A stretch of 64,000 nt of DNA from Xiphias gladius. Lineage: Eukaryota > Chordata > Actinopteri > Istiophoriformes > Xiphiidae. The notes under the pieces were generated by a model, which was given only the letters and a program-made list of their open reading frames with translations, was not told the DNA's origin and searched no databases. The DNA is taken from positions 13,628,501-13,692,500 of the forward strand of contig NC_053422.1 of the NCBI RefSeq assembly GCF_016859285.1, read 5' to 3'. This document shows positions 1-13,200 of this stretch, one piece after another (position 1 is the first letter of the stretch; each line of letters starts with the position of its first letter). A program made the position numbers and the translations under genes.

Positions 1-782
1 CAAAAAAAGAAGAAGAAGAAAAGGGTAGATAAGGTCTTCATCTGTTCGTTTGTTTTAACTTACGTCCAGGGGCCTCTGGGTCCTCAGGGGACTTCGGACC
101 ATGGCAGGAAGGGATGTAAAGGGGGTGATAAAACTGTGGCTATGTTTTCTATTGTGTCACATGGTTTTCTTTCTTCTCCTGCCACTTCTGAGAATCATCC
201 CTCACTGATCTGCCAACAGAGAAATAGAGATCTTAAGAATGTTGTCACATATTAGCAAAGTTAAATGTGGCAATCACTCACCAGGTTCCACATTCACAGC
301 AGAGTAAAATGTCTGTGAATCTGAAACTCCAGATAATACATTTGTCGTTTTTGGATTTTTCATTTCTGAAGGATTTTCCATATGGGGAAATTTGTGAGGT
401 TTCTGACAGTCGACTTATTCTAAATCAGAAAGATTGTGTCAGGTCAGGTATGGTCAAATACAATTTCAAAAAGAATGGGTGGATTTATTTAACAAAATCA
501 ACACAGTCTTTGATGAATTTGTCATACTGGACGGTTTATAACAATACCAGTCTTCCTTGAATAAACAAAAGAGGTATTTCTTTGAACTATTTTGCAGAAA
601 TTTGCACAAACATTTAGTAATACTGTAAATTTGTCTTCATCAGTGCTGGCAAGCTTGGGCCTCTCGACTGTTGCAAACTGAAAGAAGAAGAAAAAACAGG
701 AAGCTGAGGGTACCGACCTTGAGAAGACATTTGTGGTTTACTTCATGTCAAAGTCCATTAACCACAACACCTGCAGTAGCAT
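1..782. other. Spacer with no recognised gene
   Basis: A/T-rich, short open frames without recognisable protein similarity or splice context. I see nothing to annotate here or in 1881-2649. Confidence 0.5.
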
Positions 783-1880
783 GAAAAAAGTTTGGGCACC
801 CCTTGTCATAATTTTACTGTTAAAAATGAAAAAAAAATTTCAACATTTTAAGCAAGATTAGTGTATTATTTCTGTTTTGTACAAATTTATAGTATAAAAA
901 AAAGGAGCACTAGGCAAAAGTTTTGGCACCCCAAAAGCTTGAGTTCTCATAGCTTTTACGTTCACATTCATCTACTGTGCAGTGACACATGCACAAATGT
1001 GACCTTCATGGAAGGGTCAACAGAACAAAACCTTTCCTGCGTCCTCAACCCCAAAATTCAATATCAGAAGTTGGCAAAGGAACATCAAAACAAGCCTGAT
1101 GCATTTGGGAACAACTCCTGTGGACTGGTGAATATTAAATTGCAACTTTTTGGCCACAATGAGCAAAGTTATGTTTGGAGAAGAAGTTGCCGAATTTCAT
1201 GAGAAGAACAGTTCTACAGCTGCTAAGCACGGGGCTGGATTGATTATGCTTTGGGCTTGTGTTGAAGCCAGTGGGGAACATTTCACTGGTAGAGGGACGA
1301 ATGGATTCAATTAAATACCAGCAAATTTTGTGAGAAAACATCAAACCGTCTGAAGAAAAGCTAAAGATGAAGAGAGGACGGCTTCTGCACCAGGATAATG
1401 ATCCTAAACACACCTCAAAATCCACAACAGACTACCTAAAGAGGCGTAAGATGAAGGTTTTGCCATGGCCCTCACAGTCCTCCGACCTAAAGATCATCGA
1501 AAATCTGTGGATAGACCTCAAAGGAGCAGTGCATGCAAGATGACGCAAGAATCTCAAAGAAGTAGAAGCCTTTTGCAAAGGAGAATGGGGGGGAAATCCC
1601 CCAAACAAAAACTAAATGACTTTTAGCTGCTACTAAAAGCTTTGACAAGCGACTTGATACAAGATACTTGCTAAAGGTTGCCTTACCGAGTACTGACCAT
1701 TTAGTTTTGGGCCCTCTTTCTTTTTTGTTATTTTTAAACTGTAAAAGATGGAAATAAAAATGTATTCTTGTTGTAAAATCTTGCCAAGGAAATCAGGTCA
1801 TGGTCAAAGTAAGTTTTACTCACTTAATTATTCATAGTAACAGAAATTTTGACCAGGGGAGCCCAAACTTTTTCGTGCCA
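783..1880 (+). mobile_element. Decayed Tc1-like transposon with inverted ends
   Basis: Ends match as inverted repeats: GAAAAAAGTTTGGGCACCCC at about 783-802 and the complement of gagcccaaactttttcg at about 1858-1876. Between them, broken plus-strand pieces read as Tc1 transposase: KHGAGLIMLWACVEASG (about 1227-1273), LHQDNDPKHTSKSTT (about 1386-1430) and LPWPSQSSDLKIIENLW (about 1459-1510), the DDE-type core. Frames shift between pieces, so it is inactive. Confidence 0.85.
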
Positions 1881-2649
1881 TTGTATGGTATGTACTTGAC
1901 ATTACTGCCAAGTTTTCCACAGAATACCATCAGTCTTTGGTTCAGTTCTTTATTGCCCTCTAATTTCTTTTTTGATATTTTCAGTAAAATTGGAAAATGA
2001 CCTTTTTATAGATTTGAGACAGGTAGATACTTCAGAGTGGATTTTGTGATGTTGTGTTTGATATAGTGTTGTACTTGTACAGAGATTAACGTTCGACAGC
2101 CAGTGCTCATGACCTGGATGTTGAGTTTCCCACAATTGTCAGTTCGTACTTGCACCTGCATCGGTGTTGAAATGATTATTTGTTTCATCAGTTTCAGTGG
2201 CTCCAGTTTTTTCAAATGTAATATATTGCTGCTTCTTTTTTGTTTTGTATGATTAGTAGTTGAGTACTTTTGGGTTTTGGACTATTGGCTGGACAAAACA
2301 AGCAGTTTGAAGACAAACTTGGGCTCTGCGGAATTCTAATGGACATTGTTGACTATTTTCTGAGATTTCTGAGGCTACTAAATGATTAATCAAAAAAAAA
2401 AAGAAATCAACTGATTAGTCAATAATGAAAACATTCAGTGTTGGATTAACTGTCTAAAGCAAGTTTTTAGCCTTTGCATGTTGATTTGAAAACAAACCGA
2501 AAGAAAATGCTGCCTTGAAGGAAGGAAAATAATCTAAAGAAGTATTATACATGTGACCGAGGGTGGCCAAGTGCCTATTTCTCTTAAAGTTCCTCTATTC
2601 CAATATGGGAACTGCTTTTAAGGAAATTGTTGAGCAAGCACGGAAGCGA

Positions 2650-2965
2650 GGTAACCTGCACAAATAAGGTCTTGAAGAGCTAAGACACACAGCTTTAAGT
2701 TTAAAACATTGATTTATGCATTTACTTAAGATAAACAGTGTTAATAGGGATCTTATCAATAGTCTCCTGCGTAGTGACGGTGACTGGCCTTCCAAGGCGG
2801 GGGTCATCTTCCAGGCTCTCTCTCTGCCACGTTTGAATTCAGAAGCCCCCTTCTTCATCATGCTGTATGTAGGCGCACCCTCCCTTAGCGTTGCCACCAT
2901 GTCCTCGTGGACCTCTTTGGCCCATGAAATAGTTGAACTGTACGTGCATTTAACGGGAGCTGTGT
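2650..2965 (-). mobile_element. Mariner-like transposase fragment
   Basis: Minus-strand reading gives KEVHEDMVATLREGAPTY, MMKKGASEFKRGRE and, one frame over, EDDPRLGRPVTVTTQE, the N-terminal DNA-binding part of mariner transposases of the kind fused in SETMAR. A frameshift and later stops show it is a relic. No inverted ends recognised. Confidence 0.6.
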
Positions 2966-4199
2966 TACTCCTCTCCTTCTACCTTAGGCCACGAACTTAA
3001 CAATCCACCTTCCTGGAGGGGAGGGAGATACCCACCTACCAACACCTGTGTGCCACTGCAGACTCTCTGCAAACCAAAAAAACAGACAATTATGGTATCT
3101 GAAAATGTGCATGAGTTCATCACATGCCAGGGTAAAGGGAGGGTGGTACTAAACAAACAAGTTGGGTTCAGCACACAAAACTTCCATAACACAAAATATA
3201 TTAGACCAATAAAAGGTTACAAATGGTCCAGCACAAACTGCATAAAAGAAATCAGAAAGGCAAAACAGCAGCAGGTATCCTGAGACTCATGTCGTATAAT
3301 CCCCAGAGGGCCACAGAACGCTGCAACATGCAGTCTGCAATCTTCTCAAGTGGACTTGGACTGCAAAGGAAAAGGAATAAGAATCATACAACAGCCAGGC
3401 AGCACTGAGTGAGTCAGGACAGCCACTCAACACTCCTGAACTGAGCTTAAATACGCACACCTGTCTTGGAGCAACCAGGTGTCCGCCGCTAGGTAGTGAC
3501 TGATTGCATTTGGGTGGAGTTACCTGCCACATACGTTGAATTCAACAAAAATAGGAAGTACTCTTTATACAGAATTTGGAGTTACTGAGTAAATCGATCA
3601 AAAGCCTCCGTATGGCCCACGGTGTTCGGTCTCCACTGCACAGCATGTGCCTGGCCTGTATTTGTTGTTGTTGGTACTTTCACACGCTGCAAACACGATC
3701 CCAAAATGATTCAGCTGGAGTACAACACAGGTGCTTTGTCTTGTTGCTGAGATACAGACAGTGTGTTATTGTTTTCAGTGAGATAAAATGTGTCAGCCAG
3801 GCATAATGTGCTACTGCTATGGCTCTGCCAACACATGTCCTGTCCGGCATTACTCTGGCCTCCAAGTGAAACACACCCCCCAGCCTGGAAACTTCCTCAG
3901 CTGATAAGCTGATAATGAGGCGATAGAGGTCGGTTGAACCTACAAACATGCTGCTCATGTTTTCAAGCTTCACACAGTCCAGCCCAAAATATACAGCTCA
4001 GACACACCTTGTTGATGTTACGATTTCCCTTCCAGTCGCCTCATAATTTCATCCTTGTCTGTGAAAGTACTTGTTTTTCCTCGCTGCATATTTTAACAGA
4101 ACAATGTTGGAGCTGGGTTGTTCATTGTTTCTGGCGGGAGGACCTGGTAAAGGTGGATAAGCCAAAACAACAGTTCAGGAACATTTTGGACTAAAGACA
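2966..4199. other. Spacer with no recognised gene
   Basis: Only short chance frames. Some of 2990-3530 has the uneven composition of an old repeat but matches no family I can name. Confidence 0.5.
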
Positions 4200-5037
4200 G
4201 ATGCACCGATGACAGAGCAGAGATTATGTACTGGAACGAAGGAAGAAAACAAAAGTAGAGGACAGGATGTGGTGTATCAAGAAACACTTGATTTATCTTT
4301 ATGCTACTGTTTGAAGCTGTCCATGTTCAAACAGCTGCCTCAAAAACACAAATAATAATTCCAATTCTGCCTTCAGCTGGAAAGCAAATGTGTGTCCGTG
4401 TATTTTTGTTCGTGTGTAGAAGAGTTTGTAGGTCACACCTGAGGCGCGGAATAAATGCCACTGAAACGCTTCAAGATTCACTGTTTATATAAACTCTAAT
4501 AAAGCAACAAAAAAAAAACAAACGAAAAATCCCAAAAAACATTAATACAAACTTTCTCAATGATATACAACAACCAGTCAAACTGTATACATCCTTCTGA
4601 GACTGAAATATTTACACAAGCTTACATTCAAAAGGTTTGCTCTGTCGTTAGCACAGCTGTGTGCTGCAAAGGTAAAGCCAATACTGTGTAGCTCAGCTGT
4701 GTTTATCTTAAAACTGATATCTTATAATACTAACATATTACATTCATTTTAATATGACCCCCTCACATAACTATTTCCTGTCTTTTCGGACACACTTTTT
4801 TGTCTGAACAGCAATAAAACGATCAATCGCCATACTGACAAAAAGGTGAAAATGTAAACAAAGTTGTGGTTACAGCAGAAATAGCTTTTCTCATACAAGT
4901 TCAAACGTGCTCTGCATAACATTTAACATTCCTCGTCACTTGTCAAACTCCAAAACAAAACTAAGACACTTTACACACAGACACTCTGCTACTAAAATGC
5001 TTCTGCATGCCGGCTGGTGAGTTTTTGTCCAGTGGTG
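4200..5037 (-). other. f8 3' untranslated region and flank
   Basis: A/T-rich sequence downstream of the f8 stop. I found no AATAAA on the minus strand; an ATTAAA variant lies at 4748-4753, so the transcript end is uncertain. No coding signal seen. Confidence 0.35.
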
Positions 5038-5193
5038 TCAGAGGACCTGCTGCGTCTCACATCCCAGGACCTCCAGACGCAGGGCGATGTCGTTGATCCA
5101 GCCGAGAGGGTGGATGCGGAGGTAGCGGCTGAACAGAGGAGGATGGAAAACTGTGAGAGCTTCCTCCTCCGGATCATGGTTTCCTGTGAAGAT
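5038..5193 (-). CDS. f8: f8 exon 27: end of C2 and stop
   Basis: Encodes [30 protein letters not shown] and [14 protein letters not shown] then TGA at 5040-5038. This is the usual C-terminal strand of the factor VIII C2 domain. Confidence 0.93.
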   Translation of the reverse strand: MFTGNHDPEEEALTVFHPPLFSRYLRIHPLGWINDIALRLEVLGCETQQVL

Positions 5194-7135
5194 CTGAGGA
5201 TGGAAAGTGGAGGAAAGAAATAGAGAAAAAGCAGGGAGTTTAGTAGATGAAGAACTTTAAAAAACTAACACTAAATGCCACAAGTTACACATTAGATACA
5301 GAAGACACATCTTTATATGCAGGCTTATGTATTAGAGCTCAACGGATTTGGATTTTGGAAAGCATGGTACAAAGAACTGATTTTTTGCCCAGACGTTTTA
5401 TTAGTTTCAGTGATTTTCAAGCTTCCCAGCTTTAAGAGGATTCTTTTGGTGGGCTGTCAGCTCCATAACAGTGAGTGACTCACCCATAGTAAGGGAGACT
5501 GGGAGATAGATTAGGCCTTCTGTACGAAGGAATAAGCGAAATGAGCAGAGAAAACGCTCGGTCATTACACTTTTATGGACTGTTTGCAGGGAAACCGGAT
5601 CATATTAGCCAAGAAATGCTCCCGTGTCCGATTGGTCTACCTGTTCTGTTTGGGAGCCGTCCTGCAACACACCACTCCAGGAGTGTCCGTCAAGACTGAT
5701 GCTGACTGAGAACTCCGTCACCATCATCTGGGTCAAAAGTGATCGTGCTCCTTGGGTTATGAGCCCCGTGATGCGTCTGACTGTCCCCAAGTCAACCTGC
5801 AGCCATTCGTAGGGGTTGTTGTTCTTGGGTGAGGGGGCAAGAGGAAACATGTTTAGATCCCAGAAAGTTAAATATTGATATAAAAGATTATATTATATTA
5901 TATTAATTTCTTTTTTTAATTCACTGCTATTCATTGTAGAAACTCCTGACCCGACCACAGCATCATGTATGACATTGTGTTATTAAATAATATGACCAGA
6001 AATACAAAAGTCAAAATTCAAGTGCAATGCATTAAATAAAATGAAAGTGGGGCAAAGCAAAGGAAAGCAAAGGGAAAAAAACAGATGTAGAGATGGCCAA
6101 AGGCAACACTGCACCACTTCCTCTCCCACATTACATTAATAAAACTAGGAAAGTCATAAACTAAACGTATGAACTGGCAGTGCATGTTTTTGGCATGCTT
6201 TGAGCTGGCAAAACCAGAGGAACTGTTTTTTTCCATTTGAATTCTTGTAACCATCATTCGTGAAAAAATGTAGTTTTCACCTGATAAGGAGAGGGTTGCT
6301 TGGCAACAGGAAAAGTCCCATCAAACAAAAATGATTTGCAGCTGAAACCCAGTGTGAGGAGAACCAAGCACCACTTTCCTACTTTGAATTTTTAAAAGCC
6401 TATCTAAAAGTCAAACTTCCCACATTTATATAAACAAGGAAATAGAAATCAAGGTCGTGCCATTATAATTTGTGTGCTGGAACACATTTGCTTTGTTCCT
6501 GTTTAGACTAATGCTGAGAACAATGACAAAACTGATGGATGACTTCAGCTACTGTTAAAGGAATAGTGCTTCTGAAGCTCAAAGAACGTTAAAACAGATA
6601 AAAACGAAACATAACATGTAATATAAAGCCATCTGATAAGACCTTTACAGTACTATTATTCTAGATAAGGTCGGGGCAAAGTGTTTGACCCCTGTCCATG
6701 AATCGTAAGTGCTGCATACTGTTTGGCGTGTGACTTTTAATGACAGCTCAACAGATTGATAGAAGGACAAATCACACCTCCAGCATTCAGTGCTGCCAAG
6801 TGTGAAAACGAGAGGAGAGGAGGAACTACAAGGCAAACTAATGTAAGGCTAGAGCGAGGAGAATGCGAGAACCAGTGTCATGCATAACAACAGTACTGAT
6901 TTTGCTTTGCTTTTGTAATAGTTTTGAATTGCATGTACAGTATTCGGTACGTGTATTTGTGAATGTATGTGCATATGTTTACCTTTGGCCTCCAGGCGTT
7001 GGCGCTGCCTTCCTGATGGAGCCGGGCTAAGCTGGGCTTCCAGCTACGCAGCAGAGATGAATAAACCGAGGAGGCGCTAAAGCTGCCGTCAGGAATCCGC
7101 CTCGTCTGGAGCCCAAGAGGGAGCGAGCAGCCTGG

Positions 7136-7208
<73 letters not shown>

Positions 7209-10200
7209 TGCACACAGATATACACAGTCATCCTCAGCACTTTCATACAGTGAAATTAACACTATGATAAATTCTGTCTGTTTGGCACAACTCACTGTTG
7301 AGATCGCATCCCAGCAGCTCCAGTCGGAGAGCAGGCTTTTGCACAAAGTTTTTCGGCTGAATCCTGACGTAGCGAGCCACAAACGGTGGAGTAAAGTGAT
7401 TTTCTTTCACCCTGGAGCTGTCCATGTTTCCGTGAAATGTCTAAAACAGAGCCACACATACAGTTTACACGATTTAATACTCCTCAAACTCCCAAGGTCG
7501 GCTGCTGACCAGCAACCATTTTAATGCAAAAACATTTTCCTTTTGTCTTTCTTTGACTGATTTCCTAAAATCACAAATGCACAACCAAGAATAGCTTCCA
7601 AAATGGTACCTGCTTGTAACTGCTTTACCGTGCATGACTTCTTTACCAAAAAAAGGCAAAGGAGATGAAGACAAGGGGATGTCTGGAAGTTGATTTGCAT
7701 CGTTTGATAACTGAAAATAATGGCTGACTTGAGGCTAGAAGCTCCATTTTCATCTTAACGGCAAGCTTTGCAAAAGGATCTTTATAATATACAGGATTAT
7801 TAGTTAATGGACTAAAAATACAAAAAATACTTATTTGGTCATTAAAGGGTCATTTGTGTAGGATACATTAAATTTTAATGATGTAGCCATCAGCTCTAAT
7901 AAATAGTAAGTAAAATGCTTTGCAACAGTTTCACTTTTTACTTCTTGTGTGTTTTGATTCAATGTGCTAATCTACAGATTGGAGGGTTCATCTTCCTGAC
8001 ACAGGAAACAGATTGTTGGAGCTGTTTCTAGATATAGGATATGTAATGTGTATGCAAATACACATTACATATCCCGTTTATCTTGTGATCTGGGAACTGC
8101 ATGTTCCATGACTGCTTGATATCTAGGCTCAGCCTCTGCAATGCCGAAGAACTAGTTTTCTTAAGGATCAACATTTTCTTACTGGCAAATATTAACCACA
8201 AATCCTGCTGTGCTAGAACAGCAGAGGACATACCTTCTGCCTGGTACTGTTTATTCTGTAAGTTCTCCAAGTGTCCTGGTCCAGACTGTAAGAGACGGTG
8301 AAGAATGTGATGTAGTGGTCCCTCAGCTTTGACCTGACTCCCTGTGTCAGCACACCGTGCAGCAGGGTGGGCCTCTGGAGGTCAACCTAACAACACACAC
8401 ATTACATGACATTACACTTCACTGTGCTCGATTTCTGTTTTACATGTGAAATGTACAAAGACGATATAACTGATATGGATTTAATTCAGGTCTTGCATTA
8501 GGCACAATGGGCAACACACACTGTACCAGATGCAGGGTAAATACTGTGCAGACGTTAACAGGAGAGAGGCGGTTTGTCTAACCTGTATCCATGACATCCT
8601 GTTTCTGCCCATCCAGGCATTGATATAACCCGACTGATCCAGTCTCGCCAGTCTCGGCTCCCAGCTACCTGGACCCACATATGTAAACACGTTAATAATC
8701 CAACTGTCAGTGTTGGTAATTTCCAGGTTTTCAGATTTCATAAAGAAGCTGCTTGGGTTATTTTCATTTTCATTGCGCTGGGTATTTGTGGTAAGCGCGT
8801 CATCTCTCTCCAAGTACTGACAAGCATTAAGGGTCTTCTTGGTGTGTTTGCCCTGCTAAATGAAAGTTGAAAAAAAAAAAAAAAGCAGGGGCCTTACTTA
8901 TGTGATCTGATGCCGTGATCTGGGAATCCTCAATTCTTCCTGATTTCATCCCCAGAGGCAAGACACATCCTGCATGTCAGTACAAGAAAATTCCAGCTCA
9001 ATAATGCGTTTCACAATTCCAAGTATACATAATTACCACTTAAAAATTCGATGATCCATCTCTGTGGACTTAATACATCTGAACAGTACAGAACTACACA
9101 TTTTCTTTTTTTGGGGTTTTGACATTTCTGGAAATTATGACATGGGCACATGTCGTAAAAGCCTCTGATATAATTCATATGATATGGTGAAACCCTTCAG
9201 AAGAAACAAAAGTCAGGGGATCACCAAAGTCATTAGGATTCTTCCTCTGGAAACCATGAAATCTCTACTGACATGATCATCGAATCTATTAGAGCTTAAA
9301 TTAACATGTAAACAATATTTTTCACGCGCATGTGACTCATATACCTACGTGGATTATATACCAGTAGTTTAGCCCTCATGCCAGCCAGCTGGTAGTCTCC
9401 TATGGTGCACTCCACCAGCCATGTGCCAACTGTGGGGGGTCTCATCTCTACTGTGCCAAACACTCCTGGGGGGGGGTAAATGGGTGTCACAGAGCAATAA
9501 AATACACAAGAGAGCATGTAATAAAGGAATCAAGAAAGTTTTCACAAAGACAGGGCTTTGTTTATGTGACATAGCCAGAAAAACAAACTAAAAGTATTTG
9601 TTTAGCTCTACTTTTTTCTAAATTCTTTACTTAAATAATTTCCATTTTAATTGCGTGGAACATTCTCCGGCAGGATGCAGAACGTTTTGTTGATATTAAA
9701 TGAAAAGTGGTTCCCATTTGTTTAAACATACAATAATTTCTGTGGAATATAATCAGGCACAACCAGGCTAATGAATAAACGTAGATTTAGTCAAAATGAA
9801 AGCATATTTTGTGATAGCAATCATATGGATTGTAGTTTTTTTGTGGTTTGTCATCTGACATGCAAAGACAGAGAGAGTGAGAGAATTTATATGTGTAAAT
9901 GTTTAAGTATATGGATGTGTGTGTGTATTTACCAGGGAAGAGGTTGTACACGCCCATACGGTGTTCCTGTTCAGTGTGAATGGTGAAAGGCAAACCATGG
10001 AAGTGCACAGCGTGGTACTCTCCGTCGCTTCCTACATTCAGCAGGTGCCACCTCACTTGCTGGTGCTGGGCAACCAACAGACCAGGAAGTGTCTCTGCCA
10101 CGTAACCATTTATCGCTAAATGGAAAAAGCGTAGGCATTATTTCTGAGAAAAGGGGCATCATAAAAACAATGGCGACAAATCTTTAAGAATGCAGTAGTC

Positions 10201-13200
10201 TACTTTAAACATGACACCAACAATCAACCTTATTCTCTCCACCTGCAAACTTATTGCTGATGTGGTACCAGGGATCCTCAGTGTTGGCCCGACAGGGCGG
10301 GACACAGTGCCGCTGCAGATTCTCCTCCATGTACCAGCTTTTAGTTTCATCAAAGGTGTGGAAGAGCAGGGAAAACTCCTGGATGTCTGCCTGCTTGCGG
10401 AAGTTGCCAGGCTTACAGATCACCAGTGGACCGATCAGACCTGAGTGAAGGTCCTTCTCCTAAATATAGAAGGAAATATGTGTTTTCTCAAAGTGTTTTG
10501 TCAAATGAAAACTGTTATAGTCACAAACAAAACTACAACAGTTACTGCCTCACTTAATTGTTAAACATCAAAGGAAAAAATCCAATCTATACTAATTTTT
10601 GATAAGTGTACATGTATTAAGAGGGACAGTAATGGACAACACAGAGAAATAACACGGATGCTGGCAGGCATACACAGCTATGCGTGCACACACACAAACA
10701 CCTATACTTTAAAGACACACAGGTACATACTATATATCCATGAAACATGTGAGGGCTACAGGTGAAGACCCATAGATACCTTGTCCACAGTGGAGTAGTA
10801 AGCCCCAGTCTTGCAGCCAAATTCAGTGTTGGTTGGTCCTTGTTTCCTGGTTATTTTCCAGTTATAGGTCCGCGACTCTCCAGGGGCCACAGGCTCTCCC
10901 GGGACCCCAGGTGGAGCAGAGGAGGAATAGGTTCGGTTTATGCCGGCCCCCTGGCTGCGGTCATAGACTCCCTGAAGGTGAAAGGAGTAAGGCCTGGACG
11001 CCTTGTTTTTAAAGATCACCTTGATTAGACAGAGAGGGAAAAGATGCCAAACACCAATCAAAAGTGGTGAATTTTTCACAAAAGCAGCAACAATTTTGAA
11101 CAGAGAGATACAGCATCTACAGTTTTCATAATTCATTTGTTTCATGAAACATCAATAGTAATCATATTTTCTTTCTATGTTTCATGAAACATTTGCTTGT
11201 AAATTGAAGATTGTCAAAGTGGAAGCTGCTACTGAGGGTACAGAAAACCATCATTTGCCTATCATTTTATTTTGCTTAGGCAACAGTATCACTCACAGTG
11301 ACAAGATCATGAATCTCAGCTGTAATGGAAGGTCCCATGATTCCCAGGTGTTCTTGAACCTCTCCTCTGGCTATGGGCTGTAGGAAGTCTTCACGACTGT
11401 AGGCTCGAAACACCACCTTCTTGTACTCTGGCAGGAATTTCCTCATCCCTCGACGCATCTCTCTAAAGGAAGGAGTTGAGTCAATACTGCTGCTTTAACA
11501 TGGATTACTCCAGGACATCTAAGACTCAGCTTGTCAAGCTCAGCTCTGAGTTGTCAGACAGGGCTCAACTTTCATCAATCTACGCTGTATTAGCCAGTAT
11601 CAGCCTGTGTACGTACCAACATTAGCATGTTAACAACCCTACATGCTAATATGCATATTTACAACAATGGTATGTGAATATGTTTAGAATTTTATACATT
11701 GTTATGTTATGCTAGCATGACAAAACTACCATATTAAGATGGAGAAAGGCAGAAAGCGTAACATTAACTTCCTACCATTTAGCTTGTTAGTGTAACACTG
11801 GCTCAGAGGAGAAAAAAGCATCCTGGAAAACCAGCTTATTTCAGTGTCTTTCTGAGATTTAGATGTGACGTGTGTTAGGTATGGAGCAAGAGCCAGGAGG
11901 AAATTAGCTTAGCTTAGCATAAAACCACAAATTGCTGTTTTTACATTACAGCTTGTGTACAGATTAAACTAATAAGACGCAACATGTTAATTAGTGAACT
12001 TTAGGGGTGTTGATATGAGTGTTTTTAAACTTTGGACAGTGCCAGGCTAGCTGTTTCCGCCTGCTTCCAGTCTTTATGCTAAGGTAAGATAATCATCTCC
12101 TGGCTCTAGCTTCAAACTGCAGTAAACAGACATGAGAGTGTTATCGATCTTCTCATCTAACTCTCGACAAATAAGTGTATTTCCAGAAATGTCCAAGTAT
12201 CTTAACTATCTTACCTTAAAGTCCTGCACGAATCCTGGAGGAAATATTATTCCTACCTGGGTTCGATGAGCTGATGCGGTTTTTTGACACCATAGTCCCA
12301 GGTGATCTCTTCTGCAGCAATGTAGTAAGTGGGAAATCTGTTCCTTGTGGAGCGTGGCTGCACGTAATTTGTGCCAAATATATCTGATGTGCTGTTAACC
12401 TATGAAATAATGTTTGCATTACTGTAGGTGAGGGGTTACGTACGTAATAAATGTACACAAGACACAGAGAAAATAGTACCTGTTGGCTGTAGTCATCATA
12501 CTCTAGAGACAGATCAATCTCTGTTGCATTGTTGTTATCAAGATTGTAGTTGTATTCCAGATCCAGCAGATCCACTGTAAGTCGCTCACGTTCAGACTGA
12601 ATGTGTTTTTGCGTAACAAAGTTTCCATCCATTTCTTCTGAAGTGCTTGGTTCGACAGTTGAGATATTCTTTGTCAGCAGTGGATCGCTGTTCAGTAAGA
12701 TCTCGTTGCTCTCTTCAGGCTCCTCCTTTGTCCTGTTCTTTTCATGTGGCATGTCACGCCTTTCTTCAGACTTTATCTCTGCACCATTGTTATTCCTGTT
12801 TTCCACAGCCTCTCCACCAAACTCTATTCCTCCATCTTCTAAGGCTCCAGAGCTCCAGTTTCCCTCTGCCTGTCTTCTCTGTCTGACACTTCTCTTTTCT
12901 CCAGGTTCAGTCCCATTCTCAGTAACTGTCCACTCCCCATCTCTCTCTAGTTCTTCCAAGATATCCTGTGGGATTCCTCCCTCTGACACTTTGTTTGGTT
13001 TTTCTCCTCCTAATGATGTTACTGGGACTCTCTTCAATTGACATATTGACTGTCCTTCAGCAGCCCCAGTCCCCTCAGCTTTATCATTAGGGATGTTTTG
13101 CCTTGGAGAGTTTCCTGACTGAGTACTGTTATTAGCTAGGGGTTTGGTGCACACTTTCACCAAAACAGTGCGATTTTGAGGTCTTCTGCTCCTCGGCTCT

